A DNA stretch of 64,000 nt from Streptomyces minutiscleroticus (lineage in GTDB: Bacteria > Actinomycetota > Actinomycetes > Streptomycetales > Streptomycetaceae). Positions 24,657 through 33,715 of the stretch are shown in pieces; the stretch's first letter is position 1; every line of letters starts with the position of its first letter. A program made the position numbers and the translations under genes. Under the pieces are notes generated by a model. That model saw only the letters and a program-made list of their open reading frames with translations, was not told the DNA's origin and ran no database searches. The DNA lies in NCBI RefSeq assembly GCF_014650875.1, contig NZ_BMVU01000024.1, forward strand, positions 62,001 through 126,000, in the 5' to 3' direction.

Positions 24657-24878
24657 CGCCCGCGGGGAGCGCCGGCCGCGCGGGCGTGCCGGCCCGCGTC
24701 CGCCCGGACGCGGGGACGCCGTCCCGGCGGCCGGCTCCGTCCTGGTCGCCGGCGCCCGCCCCGGCCTCGCCGGCCCGGGTGCCGCCGGCCGCACGTCACC
24801 GGCTCCGCCGGCCCGTGCGTCGTGCGCCGGGTCCCGCGGGAGCACGGGCGGGACGCGCCCCGGGCCCTTCCGGGAGCA

Positions 24879-24908
24879 CGCACCGGACACGGACGCACCG
24901 GACACGGA
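24879..24908. repeat. 15-bp tandem repeat, two copies
   Basis: CGCACCGGACACGGA occurs twice head to tail (24879-24893, 24894-24908) just beyond the end of the amidase gene in a convergent intergenic stretch (24657-24917) that otherwise shows no gene. Confidence 0.8.
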
Positions 24909-24917
24909 CGGGGAACC

Positions 24918-26279
24918 TCACGCCGTGGCGTCCAGCGGCGCCGTCCGCCGCCACGGCCGCAGCTCCTCCAACTGCTCCGCCAGGTCCAGCAGGAGGGCCT
25001 CCGAACCCGGCCGCCCCACCAGCTGCACGGCGCACGGCGCCCCCGACGGCAGCGTGCCGAACGGCACCGACAGCGCCGGCCAGCCCGTCAGGTTCCACGG
25101 CGGGGTCAGCGGCGAGCAGTAGGTGTTGACCAGCAGGTTGCGCAGCCAGCCGCGCTCGTGCCAGGGCGCCGCCGCGGGAGCGCGCCGGGCCAGCGCCGGG
25201 GTGAGCAGCGCGTCGTACCGGGTGAGGAACGGCTCCAGGCGCCCGCGCAGCCGGTCCCTGGCGACGCCGGTGCGCGCGCTGTTGACGAAGCGCCGCCCCA
25301 CGGCCGCGTGCACACGGGTGCGCCGCACCAGCCGCCGCCGGTCCAGGCCCGCCGCGTCCACGGCGGTGCCCGCCGTCCAGTGCGCGAGCGCGGTCGTGCT
25401 CAGCGACAGCGGGTACGGCGGGTCGTCGCGCCGCACCTCGTGCCCCGCCCCGGCCAGCAGCCGGGCAGCCTCCCGCGCAGCGTCCGCGTACACCCGCCCT
25501 ACGGGGACGCCCGCCAGGGGGCTGCGCACGGAGACGGCGATCCTGCGGGGACCGGAGCCGCCCCGGGGGGCGGCAGCGGCGGTACCGGGGTCCGCGATGA
25601 CCGAGAACAGCAGGCGCGCGTCCGCCACGGTCGTGGCGAGCGGTCCGTTCTCGGACATTCCGAACCAGTCGCCGTTGCCGATGCCGGCGGGGACCACCCC
25701 GTGCCCCGGCTTCAGGCCGACCAGTCCGCAGTGGGCCGCCGGTATGCGTACCGACCCCATGCCGTCGTTGCCCAGCGCGAGCGGCACCATGCCGGCGGCG
25801 ACCGCGGCCGCGCCGCCGCCCGACGAGCCGCCCGCCGTGCGCGCGAGGTCCCACGGGTTGCGGGCGGTGCCGTGCACCCCGTCCGTCGTGCCGAACACGC
25901 ACAGCTCCGGCACGTTCGTCAGGCCCACGACGACCGCGCCCGCCGCCCGCAGCCGCGCGACCGTCACGTGGTCCTCGCGGGCGGGCTCGTCCGGCGTCGC
26001 CGCGGAGCCGTTGCGCGTCGCCTCGCCGCGGACCGCGAGGTTGTCCTTGACCGCCACCGGGACGCCCGCGAGCGGGAGCCCGGCCAGGCCGGGGCGGGCC
26101 GCCAGCTCCTTCGCCTCGGCGAGCGCCGCCCGTGCCCGCACCGTGCGGAAGGCGCCCACCCGGGCGTCGAGCCGCTCGATCCGCTCCAGGTGGTCGGCCA
26201 CCACCTCGCGGGGCGCGACCCGCCCCTCGCGCACGGCCGAGGCGATCTCGGCGGCGCTCCGTCCGGCCCAGCTGGTCAC
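24918..26279 (-). CDS. Amidase signature family hydrolase
   Basis: This 453-residue protein fits the amidase signature family. The catalytic lysine is in VAVKDNLAVRG, the glycine/serine loop is TAGGSSGGGAAAVAAG with the cis-serine, and the nucleophile serine is in GMGSVRIPAA, where the family more often has GGS; otherwise the Ser-cisSer-Lys triad is intact. These enzymes hydrolyse amides, including aryl acylamides, indoleacetamide and Glu-tRNA(Gln) side groups; the substrate cannot be told here. GTG at 26279 has AAGGAG at 5 nt and fits the family start (MTSWAGRSAAEIA). It is convergent with the 57-residue gene. Confidence 0.85.
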   Translation of the reverse strand: MTSWAGRSAAEIASAVREGRVAPREVVADHLERIERLDARVGAFRTVRARAALAEAKELAARPGLAGLPLAGVPVAVKDNLAVRGEATRNGSAATPDEPAREDHVTVARLRAAGAVVVGLTNVPELCVFGTTDGVHGTARNPWDLARTAGGSSGGGAAAVAAGMVPLALGNDGMGSVRIPAAHCGLVGLKPGHGVVPAGIGNGDWFGMSENGPLATTVADARLLFSVIADPGTAAAAPRGGSGPRRIAVSVRSPLAGVPVGRVYADAAREAARLLAGAGHEVRRDDPPYPLSLSTTALAHWTAGTAVDAAGLDRRRLVRRTRVHAAVGRRFVNSARTGVARDRLRGRLEPFLTRYDALLTPALARRAPAAAPWHERGWLRNLLVNTYCSPLTPPWNLTGWPALSVPFGTLPSGAPCAVQLVGRPGSEALLLDLAEQLEELRPWRRTAPLDATA

Positions 26280-26734
26280 GTGATCTCCTTCGCGGCGGCC
26301 CGCGCGGGCCCGGAGGGGGGCCGGCACACGGGATCACTCCTGAGTACGGAGAGCACTGTGCACGCCGCGGGGCGGTGCGTCGAGGGGGTGGGCGGCAGGG
26401 GTCCCGGCGCACGGCGGGGCGCTCGGCCCCCCACGCCCGCCGGACCACCGAGCCCCCGGGCCCGCCACTCCACCGAACCCCCGGGTCTCCCGCCCCACCA
26501 CTCCACCGCTCCACCGCTCCACCGAACCCTGGGTCTCCCGCCCCACCGCTCCACCGGCCCCCGGGCAGAAGGCGTACGTCGTCTCGGGGCTCGCACCCGG
26601 GACGGCCGAGAGCGCGGCACGGTTCGAAGTGCGCGCCGTCGGGGAGCTATACACCGCGTCCGACCCCGTGACCGTCACCCACCCCTGGTAAGCACCCGCA
26701 GTCCTGGCCATCACCACACAACGGAGCACCCCAC
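26280..26734. other. 455-bp region with repeats and gene remnant
   Basis: The interval between the divergent amidase and GH38 genes holds a C-rich imperfect repeat tract (about 26460-26560, units such as GGGTCTCCCGCCCCACC at a spacing of about 50 bp) and a decayed coding remnant (26560-26691). The GH38 promoter must lie on the far right, between the remnant and 26734. Confidence 0.55.
26560..26691 (+). pseudogene. 3' remnant of a secreted protein gene (fibronectin-like end)
   Basis: A reading frame that ends at TAA 26689-26691 encodes GQKAYVVSGLAPGTAESAAR followed by FEVRAVGELYTASDPVTVTH and PW. This beta-strand-rich pattern resembles the last strand pair of a fibronectin-III or galactose-binding-like accessory domain at the end of a secreted carbohydrate enzyme. 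Upstream it dissolves into C-rich repeats without a start codon or signal peptide. It ends 43 bp before the GH38 start. I think it is the 3' stub of a deleted gene, possibly an endo-glycosidase; the parent family is uncertain. Confidence 0.5.
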
Positions 26735-29700
26735 ATGCATGACGACCGCACTCTGGTCGAGGCCCGCCTCAAGCGTGTGCTCGACGAGCGCATACGACCC
26801 GCCGTGTACCCCGAGTCCGTACCGCTCCAGGTGGCGGTGTGGCACGCGCCCGGCGAGCCCGTGCCGGTCGCCGAGGGGCTGGCCGCCGAGCCGGAGCCCG
26901 TCGAGGTCGGCGGCAAGTGGGGCGCCCCCTGGGGCACCAGCTGGTTCCGGGTCACCGGGACCGTGCCCGAGGAGTGGGCCGGAAGAACCGTCGAGGCGCT
27001 GCTCGACCTCGGCTTCGACGAGAACATGCCCGGCTTCCAGTGCGAGGGCCTGGTCTACCGGCCCGACGGCACCCCGGTGAAGGGCCTCAACCCGCGCAAC
27101 CAGTGGGTGCGCGTCGGCGCGCCCGCCCGGGGCGGCGAGGAGGTGCGGCTGCACATCGAGGCCGCCTCCAACCCCGTCGTCTTCGGCGGCCGCCCCTTCG
27201 CGCCGACGCCGCTCGGCGACAAGGGGACCGCGGGCGACGAGCCCCAGTACACCCTGGAGCGGATGGACCTCGCGGTCTTCGACGAGACCGTGTGGCAGCT
27301 GGTCATGGACCTGGAGGTGCTCGGCGAGCTGATGGCCGAGCTGCCGGTGGACTCGCAGCGGCGCTGGGACGTCCTGCGGGCGGTCGAGCGGGCGCTGGAC
27401 GCCGTGGACCTCCAGGACGTGGGCGGCACCGCCGAGCGGGCCCGCGCCTGCCTGACCGAGGTGCTCGCCGCGCCCGCGGTGCCCTCCGCGCACCGGATCA
27501 GCGCCGTCGGCCACGCCCACATCGACTCCGCCTGGCTGTGGCCGCTGCGCGAGACCGTCCGCAAGGTCGCCCGCACGACCTCCAACATGACCGCCCTGCT
27601 GGAGGACGAGCCCGACTTCGTCTTCGCCATGTCCCAGGCCCAGCAGTGGGCGTGGGTGCGCGACCACCGGCCCGAGGTGTGGGCGCGGGTGAAGAAGGCG
27701 GTGGCCGACGGGCGGTTCGTGCCCGCCGGCGGCATGTGGGTGGAGTCCGACACCAACATGCCGGGCTCGGAGGCGATGGCCCGGCAGTTCGTGCACGGCA
27801 AGCGGTTCTTCCTCGACGAGTTCGGCGTCGAGAACGACGAGGCGTGGCTGCCCGACACCTTCGGCTTCGCCGCGGGCCTGCCGCAGATCATCAGGGCCGC
27901 CGGGTCCAAGTGGCTGCTGACGCAGAAGATCTCCTGGTCGCAGACGAACAAGTTCCCCCACCACACCTTCCTGTGGGAGGGCATCGACGGCACCCGGATC
28001 TTCACCCACTTCCCGCCCGTCGACACCTACAACTGCTCGATGAAGGGCAGCGAGATCGCCCACGCGGCGAGGAACTTCAGGGACAAGGGCGTCGCCCGGC
28101 ACTCCCTCGCGCCCACCGGCTGGGGCGACGGGGGCGGCGGCACCACCCGCGAGATGGTCGCCAAGGCGGCCCGGCTGCGCAGCCTCGAGGGCTCCGCGAC
28201 GGTGGAGTGGGAGACGCCGAAGGAGTTCTTCACCAAGGCCGAGGCCGAGTACGCCCACCCGCCCGTCTGGGTCGGCGAGCTCTACCTGGAGCTGCACCGC
28301 GCCACCCTCACCAGCCAGGCGAAGACCAAGCAGGGCAACCGCCGCAGCGAGCACCTGCTGCGCGAGGCCGAGCTGTGGGCGGCCACCGCGGCCGTGCGCA
28401 CCGGCTTCCCCTACCCGTACGAGGACCTGGACCGCATCTGGAAGACGGTGCTGCTCCACCAGTTCCACGACATCCTGCCCGGCTCCTCCATCGCCTGGGT
28501 GCACCGCGAGGCACGGAAGACCTACGAGGCGGTCGCCGGGGAGCTGACCGGGATCATCGGCGCCGCGCAGGCCGCGCTCGCGGGCGAGGGCACGCGGACG
28601 CTGGTCTTCAACGCCGCGCCGCACGCCCGCCACGCGGTCCCGGCCGGCGGCGCGGGCGCGCCCGCCGGGGCGGGGCGGACGTCCCTGGAGCCCCGCCCCG
28701 GCGGCGGCCACGTCCTCGCCAACGACCTGCTGCGCGTCGAGGTCGACGGGCGGGGCCTGGTCGTCTCCGCGTACGACATCGAGGCGGGCCGCGAGACGGT
28801 GGCGCCGGGACGGGCCGCGAACCTGCTCCAGATCCACCCCGACCTCCCCAACATGTGGGACGCCTGGGACGTCGACGAGTTCTACCGCAACACCGTCACC
28901 GACCTGGTCGAGGCCGACGAGGTGACGCCGGGCGAGGGCGCCTCCGTGCGCGTCGTGCGCAGCTTCGGCGCCTCCAGGGTCACCCAGGTGCTGACGCTGC
29001 CCGCGGGGGAGCGGCGGCTGGTGATCGACACCGAGGTCGACTGGCACGAGCGGGAGAAGTTCCTCAAGCTGGCCTTCCCGCTCGACCTGCACGCCGAGCG
29101 GTACGCCTCGGAGACCCAGTTCGGGCACTTCTTCCGGCCCACCCACACCAACACCAGCTGGGAGGCGGCCAAGTTCGAGGCGTGCAACCACCGCTTCGTG
29201 CACCTGGAGGAGCCCGGCTGGGGCGTCGCCGTCGTCAACGACTCGACGTACGGCCACGACGTGACCCGCACCGTCCGCGACACCGACTCGGGGACGACCA
29301 CCACGGTCCGGGTGTCGCTGCTGCGCGCCCCGCGCTTCCCCGACCCCGAGACCGACCAGGGCGTGCACCGCTTCCGGCACGCGCTGGTGCCGGGCGCGGG
29401 CATCGGCGACGCGGTGCGCGAGGGCTACCGGATCAACCTGCCCGAGCGCCGCGTGACCGGGGCCGGTTCCGGCGAGGTCGCCCCGCTGGTCTCCGTCGAC
29501 GAGGACGCGGTGGTGGTGACCGCCGTGAAGCTGGCCGACGACGGCAGCGGCGACGTCGTGGTCCGCTGCTACGAGTCCCGGGGCGGCCGGGCCCGGGCCA
29601 GGCTGACGACGGGCTTCGCCTTCGGGTCGGTCACGGCGACGGACCTGCTGGAGCGGCCGCTCGCGGACGCGCCCGGGCCCGAGTGGGACGGCGGCGGCGT

Positions 29701-29755
29701 GTCCCTGTCGCTGCGCCCCTTCGAACTGGTCACGCTCCGCTTCGCCCGGGCCTGA
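26735..29755 (+). CDS. GH38 alpha-mannosidase
   Basis: This 1006-residue cytosolic protein (no signal peptide) is of normal length for bacterial GH38 enzymes. The zinc site and catalytic domain begin with VGHAHIDSAWLWPLRETVRK. The nucleophile aspartate lies in GGMWVESDTNMPGSEA, and FHDILPGSSI holds another conserved His-Asp pair. The C-terminal half contains the beta domains. It should remove alpha-linked mannose from imported oligosaccharides inside the cell. It complements the secreted GH92 enzyme encoded 8.5 kb away. The ribosome site is weak (GGAGCACCCCAC before ATG). Confidence 0.93.
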   Translation: MHDDRTLVEARLKRVLDERIRPAVYPESVPLQVAVWHAPGEPVPVAEGLAAEPEPVEVGGKWGAPWGTSWFRVTGTVPEEWAGRTVEALLDLGFDENMPGFQCEGLVYRPDGTPVKGLNPRNQWVRVGAPARGGEEVRLHIEAASNPVVFGGRPFAPTPLGDKGTAGDEPQYTLERMDLAVFDETVWQLVMDLEVLGELMAELPVDSQRRWDVLRAVERALDAVDLQDVGGTAERARACLTEVLAAPAVPSAHRISAVGHAHIDSAWLWPLRETVRKVARTTSNMTALLEDEPDFVFAMSQAQQWAWVRDHRPEVWARVKKAVADGRFVPAGGMWVESDTNMPGSEAMARQFVHGKRFFLDEFGVENDEAWLPDTFGFAAGLPQIIRAAGSKWLLTQKISWSQTNKFPHHTFLWEGIDGTRIFTHFPPVDTYNCSMKGSEIAHAARNFRDKGVARHSLAPTGWGDGGGGTTREMVAKAARLRSLEGSATVEWETPKEFFTKAEAEYAHPPVWVGELYLELHRATLTSQAKTKQGNRRSEHLLREAELWAATAAVRTGFPYPYEDLDRIWKTVLLHQFHDILPGSSIAWVHREARKTYEAVAGELTGIIGAAQAALAGEGTRTLVFNAAPHARHAVPAGGAGAPAGAGRTSLEPRPGGGHVLANDLLRVEVDGRGLVVSAYDIEAGRETVAPGRAANLLQIHPDLPNMWDAWDVDEFYRNTVTDLVEADEVTPGEGASVRVVRSFGASRVTQVLTLPAGERRLVIDTEVDWHEREKFLKLAFPLDLHAERYASETQFGHFFRPTHTNTSWEAAKFEACNHRFVHLEEPGWGVAVVNDSTYGHDVTRTVRDTDSGTTTTVRVSLLRAPRFPDPETDQGVHRFRHALVPGAGIGDAVREGYRINLPERRVTGAGSGEVAPLVSVDEDAVVVTAVKLADDGSGDVVVRCYESRGGRARARLTTGFAFGSVTATDLLERPLADAPGPEWDGGGVSLSLRPFELVTLRFARA

Positions 29756-29780
29756 CACCGCGCCGCGCCCCGGCACGGGC

Positions 29781-29830
29781 CGGCGGCCCGGCGCGCACCG
29801 GCTCTCCCGCCGGTGCGCGCCGGGCCGCCG
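29781..29830 (+). terminator. Strong 22-bp hairpin terminator after the GH38 gene
   Basis: A perfect 22-bp stem (29781-29802 with 29809-29830) closes a TCTCCC loop 25 bp after the stop codon. The remaining ~140 bp up to the convergent lipase-maturation-factor gene hold imperfect GCCGGG-rich repeats and no gene. Confidence 0.8.
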
Positions 29831-29969
29831 CCGGGCTTCGTGCCGGGTGCCCGCCGGGCCGCCGTCGGCCTTGGGCCGGATGCGGGCCGGGCCGCCGCCC
29901 GCTTCCGAGTGCCCGCGCGCCGGGCCGCGCGGCGGTGGGAGGCCGCCGCGACGCGCCGGCGGGGTGCCG

Positions 29970-31391
29970 CTACGGCCGGCGCGCCGGCCTCTCCAGCCGG
30001 GTCGGCGGCCAGAACTCGCGCACGAAGGTGCGCTCCCACACGGCGCCCGTCGCGCGCCGCTCGCTCCGGTTCGTGAAGCGGTAGCGGTAGAGCCGGGCGC
30101 GCACGTGCCGGGGCGGGGCGTCCGGCGGGAACGGGGAGCGGCGCAGCAGCCTCAGGGTGTCCCGGTCGTTCTCCAGCAGCCGCTCGAGGAGCCCGCCGAA
30201 CCAGGGGCGGGCGTAGGCGGGGGAGAGCGCGGCGAACCACATCAGCCAGTCCAGCCGCAGGTGGTACGGCGCGTACTGGCGCGGCAGGCGCCGCGGGTCG
30301 CCCGGCTTGCCCTTGAACTCGTACTCCTTCCAGTCCCCGTCCCTCAGCGGCACCTCCTCGGCCGTGCCCTCGATCACCACCTCCTGGCGCACCCGGCTGA
30401 CGCTGCCGAAGGCCCCGTAGGTGTTCACCAGGTGCAGCGGGTCGAAGGAGCTGTTCATCCGCTGGCGCCTGGAGAGCAGGTTGCGGGCCGGGCGGTAGCT
30501 CAGGGCCAGCAGCAGCGCGGCCACGGCCAGGACGACGACCTCGTACCACAGGGGCGCTGCGGGAGCGCTCCGCGCGGCGCCCGGGAACTCGATCGCGGAC
30601 AGCGCGAGCACGACGGTGAGCCAGTTCAGCCAGGCGAAGTTCCCGGAGAGCACCAGCCACAGCTGGGTGACGACCATCAGCGCGGCGGCGGCCGACGCGA
30701 CGGGCTGCGGGGCGAAGAGAAGGAAGGGCACGACCAGCTGGGTGACGTGGTTGGCGGCGACCTCCACGCGGTGCAGCGGCTTGGGCAGCCGGTGGAAGAG
30801 CCGGCTCAGCGGACCCGGCATCGGCTGGGTCTCGTGGTGGTGGTCCAGGCAGGTCAGGTCGCGCCAGCAGGCGTCGCCGCGCATCTTGATCAGCCCCGCG
30901 CCGAATTCCACCCGGAACAGCACCCAGCGCAGCAGGAACAGCACCACGACCGGCGGGCCGACCTCGTCGTTGCCCAGGAACACGGCCAGGAAGCCGACCT
31001 CCAGGAGCAGCGACTCCCAGCCGAAGGAGTACCAGAGCTGCCCGACGTTCACGACCGACAGGTACAGCGCCCACGGCACCAGCCACAGCAGCATGGCGCC
31101 CCACAGCGGCAGCAGGCGGTCCAGGCCGGCGATCAGCGCCACCGACACCGCGCACCCGGTCCAGCACCAGGCCGCGAAGAAGCGGTCGGAGTAGTGCAGG
31201 TGGAACACGCTCGGCGAGCGGCGGAAGGGCACCCGCTCCGTGAAGCGCGGCACCGGCAGCATGCCGCGCTCCCCGAGCAGCGCCCGGAACTGCAGGGCGG
31301 CGCCCAGGAACGCGACCAGGTACAGCACGGCGAGGCCGCGCTGGAAGACCAGGCGGGCGACCTCGTACCCGGGTGCGGTGAACCAGTCCAC
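29970..31391 (-). CDS. Lipase maturation factor-like membrane protein
   Basis: This 473-residue polytopic membrane protein starts MDWFTAPGYEVARLVFQRGL. It has the lipase maturation factor core with at least eight hydrophobic segments and conserved patches GQLWYSFGWESLLLEVGFLA, LIKMRGDACWRDLTCLDHHHETQPMPGPLSR (two adjoining stretches) and NTYGAFGSV. The C-terminal ~130 residues (WKEYEFKGKPGDP...) form the extracytoplasmic domain. In vertebrates LMF1 folds dimeric lipases in the ER; the bacterial role is unknown. No lipase gene lies nearby. GTG at 31391 fits the family start; an upstream in-frame ATG would add about 70 atypical residues. Confidence 0.85.
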   Translation of the reverse strand: MDWFTAPGYEVARLVFQRGLAVLYLVAFLGAALQFRALLGERGMLPVPRFTERVPFRRSPSVFHLHYSDRFFAAWCWTGCAVSVALIAGLDRLLPLWGAMLLWLVPWALYLSVVNVGQLWYSFGWESLLLEVGFLAVFLGNDEVGPPVVVLFLLRWVLFRVEFGAGLIKMRGDACWRDLTCLDHHHETQPMPGPLSRLFHRLPKPLHRVEVAANHVTQLVVPFLLFAPQPVASAAAALMVVTQLWLVLSGNFAWLNWLTVVLALSAIEFPGAARSAPAAPLWYEVVVLAVAALLLALSYRPARNLLSRRQRMNSSFDPLHLVNTYGAFGSVSRVRQEVVIEGTAEEVPLRDGDWKEYEFKGKPGDPRRLPRQYAPYHLRLDWLMWFAALSPAYARPWFGGLLERLLENDRDTLRLLRRSPFPPDAPPRHVRARLYRYRFTNRSERRATGAVWERTFVREFWPPTRLERPARRP

Positions 31392-31624
31392 GTCGCCGGC
31401 CCCTTCCGTGACCTTCCCCGACTCTCCCCGACCTGCTCCGCGGCGCGGCGGCGCCGTACGCGCCGCGCCGCCGTGCGAGTACCACGCGAGCGCCGCGGAC
31501 AACAGGACATCCTGTCCGGATCCGGCCGCGGCGGCACGCTCCGCACGGACATGCCGGACGGCCGCACCCGCACCGGGAGAACCATAAGTCGATAAAACGG
31601 GCAAATAGTGGCATGGTGGAGTCC

Positions 31625-33715
31625 ATGGCTGATCGGGGAGCGAGCATTCTGTCCTTCCCGGACGACTGGCCCGACCACCCGGACCCCATCCTGGCGCTGC
31701 ACCGCATGGGCAGCTTCGACTGGGACCTGGAGGCCGGTTCCCTGCAGCTGGACGCCCAGGCCCGCGAGCTCTTCGAGCTGTCCGGCCGGGACGACCGCCC
31801 CGAGGCCCTGCGCGGCAAGGTGCCCGCCGACGACGCCCACCGCCTCGACGCCGTGGTGGACCGGGCGCTCAGGGACGGCAGCGAGAGCTACGGGGCGTAC
31901 TTCCGCGTCCGGCTGCGCGACGGCTCCCTGCGCTGGACGCACACCCAGGGCAGCGTCCGCCGGGACGCGGACGGGCGGCCGTACCGCATCATCGGCATCG
32001 TCCGCGACGCCACCGAGGAGCTGCGGGCGGGCGCCGAGCGCAGCGAGTGGCGGGCGGCGGCCGAGGCGCGGCGCCGGCGGACGGACGTCGTGCAGGCCGC
32101 CACGGCCGCGCTCGCGCACGCGCACACCGTCCAGGACGTCATCGACGTCCTGGAGGAGAACCGGGGGATCGGCCACCTCGGCGCGACGAGCGTGGTCATG
32201 GGCCTGGTGGAGGGGGCGCGCATCCGGCTGGTGGCGGAGGGGCCCGAGGGCAGTTTCGTCCCCGGCACCCGGGTGACCCGCATCGACGACCCGTACCCGA
32301 TGAGCGAGGCCGTGCGCACCCTCGCGCCCCGCTTCATCGAGTCGCCGGAGGAGTTCGCCGCGTCCTATCCGCTGCTGTGGCCGCACCTCACCGATCTGAG
32401 GATCACCTCGGCGGCGTACCTGCCGCTCGTCGCGCAGGGCCGCCCCGTCGGCGCCCTGGGCCTGCTCTACCACGACAAGAGCGGCTTCTCGGCCGAGGAC
32501 CGCAACGTCCTGGTCGCCCTGGCCAGCAGCATCGCCCAGAGCCTGATGCGCGCCATGCTCTACGAGGAGGAGAAGGACCTCGCCGCGGGGCTGCAGCAGG
32601 CCATGCTGCCGCGCACGATCCCCGACGTCCCCGGCGCCGACATCGCCGTCCGCTACCGCTCCGGCTCGCTCGGCCGCGACATCGGCGGCGACTGGTACGA
32701 CGTGATCCCGCTCCCCGGCGGCCGCGTCGGGGCGGTCATCGGCGACGTCCAGGGCCACGACACGCACGCGGCGGCCGTCATGGGCCAGCTGCGCATCGTC
32801 CTGCGCGCGTACGCCGTCGAGGGCCACGACCCGGTCACCGTCATGGCCCGCGCCTCGGTCTTCCTGCACGAACTCGACACCGACCGCTTCGCGACCTGCC
32901 TGTACGCGGAGGCCGACCCGGCCACCGGCCTCGTCCGGCTGGTCCGGGCGGGCCACGTCGACCCGCTGGTGCGCGACGGCGGCGGCACCTGCCGGCGCAC
33001 CCCCGTGGTGGGCGGCCTGCCGCTCGGCCTGTCCGCCGAGTTCGGGCGGACCGACTACCCGGTCAGCACCTTCGAGCTCGGCCCCGGCCAGACCCTGCTG
33101 CTGTTCACCGACGGGCTGGTCGAGCGGCCGGGCACGGACCTGGCGGACGGCGTACGGGACCTGGGCGAGCAGGTCTCGTCCGGCCCGGACGACGTGCAGG
33201 ACCTCGCCGACGAGCTGATCGGCGCCGCCGCGCGGCGCGGCGGCGGCGACGACATGGCCCTGCTTCTGCTGCGCCGCCGCGGCCCGGCCGCCCAGCAGGC
33301 GGGCGGACGGCTGAGACTGCACGTGGGGGCGGGCGACCCCGAGGCGCTCTCCGAGGCCCGGCACATGATCCGCGCCGCGGTCCGCGCCTGGGACGCGGCC
33401 GACCGCGCCGACGAGGTCGAGCTGGTCGCCGACGAGCTGGTCACCAACGCCCTCCTGCACACCGAGGGCGCCGCCGTCGTCACGCTGCGGGTCCTCGCCG
33501 GTCCCGGCGCCCGGCGCCGCCTGCGCGTCGAGGTCGAGGACTCCTCCAGCGCCCAGCCCCGCCGCCGCGAGGCCGGCGAGTCCGCCGTCTCGGGCCGCGG
33601 ACTGCTCCTGGTGGACCTGCTGACCGAGCGCCGGGGCGTGGAGGCGTGCGGCGGCGGCAAGCGGGTGTGGTGCGAGTTCGGCCTGCCGGCCGGCGTCACG
33701 GCCGCTCCAGCGTGA
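31625..33715 (+). CDS. PAS-GAF-SpoIIE phosphatase with HATPase domain
   Basis: This 696-residue signalling protein has four parts. There is a PAS domain (about 20-130, MGSFDWDLEAGSLQL... YRIIGIVRDATEE). A GAF domain follows (about 160-310). Then comes a PP2C/SpoIIE phosphatase domain (about 330-540) with GGDWYDVI and GDVQGHDTHAAAVM metal-binding motifs. An HATPase_c anti-sigma kinase-like domain ends the protein (about 565-695, VELVADELVTNALLHT). It would dephosphorylate an anti-anti-sigma partner in response to a PAS/GAF signal. ATG at 31625 has GGTGGAG just upstream; ATG at 31613 is also possible. Its end overlaps the convergent anti-sigma gene by 20 bp. Confidence 0.92.
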   Translation: MADRGASILSFPDDWPDHPDPILALHRMGSFDWDLEAGSLQLDAQARELFELSGRDDRPEALRGKVPADDAHRLDAVVDRALRDGSESYGAYFRVRLRDGSLRWTHTQGSVRRDADGRPYRIIGIVRDATEELRAGAERSEWRAAAEARRRRTDVVQAATAALAHAHTVQDVIDVLEENRGIGHLGATSVVMGLVEGARIRLVAEGPEGSFVPGTRVTRIDDPYPMSEAVRTLAPRFIESPEEFAASYPLLWPHLTDLRITSAAYLPLVAQGRPVGALGLLYHDKSGFSAEDRNVLVALASSIAQSLMRAMLYEEEKDLAAGLQQAMLPRTIPDVPGADIAVRYRSGSLGRDIGGDWYDVIPLPGGRVGAVIGDVQGHDTHAAAVMGQLRIVLRAYAVEGHDPVTVMARASVFLHELDTDRFATCLYAEADPATGLVRLVRAGHVDPLVRDGGGTCRRTPVVGGLPLGLSAEFGRTDYPVSTFELGPGQTLLLFTDGLVERPGTDLADGVRDLGEQVSSGPDDVQDLADELIGAAARRGGGDDMALLLLRRRGPAAQQAGGRLRLHVGAGDPEALSEARHMIRAAVRAWDAADRADEVELVADELVTNALLHTEGAAVVTLRVLAGPGARRRLRVEVEDSSSAQPRRREAGESAVSGRGLLLVDLLTERRGVEACGGGKRVWCEFGLPAGVTAAPA

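Noticed and set aside
26460..26560. CRISPR-like array in the C-rich repeat region
   Set aside because: Units are imperfect, unequal in spacing, low in complexity and without cas genes.
26711..29776. 1021-codon minus-strand frame opposite the GH38 gene
   Set aside because: Composition is a shadow of the GH38 gene, whose zinc and nucleophile motifs are intact on the plus strand.
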